Shown in pieces: positions 63,942 to 64,000 of a stretch of DNA of 64,000 bases; within the stretch, counting starts at the first letter, position 1; every line of letters begins with the position of its first letter. The notes below the pieces were generated by a model. It was not told the DNA's origin. It saw only the letters and a program-made list of their open reading frames with translations, and searched no databases. The DNA is from Paenibacillus sp. SY21-1 (lineage in GTDB: Bacteria; Bacillota; Bacilli; Paenibacillales; Paenibacillaceae). The stretch lies in assembly GCF_005222705.1 (NCBI RefSeq), contig NZ_STGF01000003.1:1-64000 (forward strand), read 5' to 3'. The position numbers were made by a program, and so were the translations under genes.

Positions 63942-64000
63942 GAACAATCCCGCCTCCCTCAGACTTCCATAATGATGTAGGTTGTCCAAAAGCAAGCAGG

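Overview
The window looks like chromosomal DNA from a spore-forming, low-to-mid GC Bacillota, most likely a Paenibacillus or close relative (inference). The reasons are a GerA-type germination operon, AraR and IclR regulation of the Bacillus type, cre-like CcpA sites, strong AGGAGG ribosome binding sites, sigma-A promoters, and protein sequences that read like Paenibacillaceae housekeeping genes. No tRNA or rRNA gene and no CRISPR array was seen.

Left part (1-16.5 kb): a guanine/hypoxanthine permease under a purine riboswitch, whose terminator is followed at once by the 5' end of a group IIC intron running off the left edge. Next come a cluster of DnaA-box-like sites, a PadR regulator with a CPBP protease, a MerR/SDR divergent pair with two 19-bp-spacer promoters, and a DsbA-like/NAD(P)-binding pair under an operator-studded promoter. 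A scrambled region then carries degenerate guaA pieces, followed by a class B sortase and a 2.5-kaa cell-wall-anchored surface protein. The sortase and surface protein lie between intact guaA (16.5-18.0 kb) and a displaced guaA 3' end at 7.3 kb. That arrangement resembles a decayed genomic island integrated in the guaA 3' end.

Centre (18-39 kb): a TgpA/DUF58/MoxR operon, a thiol peroxidase, an ABC-2 exporter (one ATPase, two permeases), an LCP cell-wall protein, glutamate-1-semialdehyde aminomutase, a PQQ-type sugar dehydrogenase lipoprotein, a fused binding-protein-transporter-like permease, an inositol monophosphatase, a TauE/SafE transporter, a ddl / small ORF / 105-aa / uvsE operon, and a cytoplasmic amidase-domain protein.

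Right part (39-64 kb): aconitase and an IclR regulator that share one palindrome, an alpha/beta hydrolase, folE (apparently starting at a non-standard codon), yneF, the queG-rnhA-lepB-DUF402 block, a GNAT acetyltransferase, Mn/Fe superoxide dismutase, a PFPPGPG-repeat protein, an HtrA-like protease paired with a zinc-ribbon membrane protein, araD with araR and three AraR boxes, galU, trxB, and a gerA-C-small protein-B-B germination operon that reaches the right edge. Two copies of a ~160-bp palindromic-ended element (MITE-like) lie at 48.9 and 54.1 kb.
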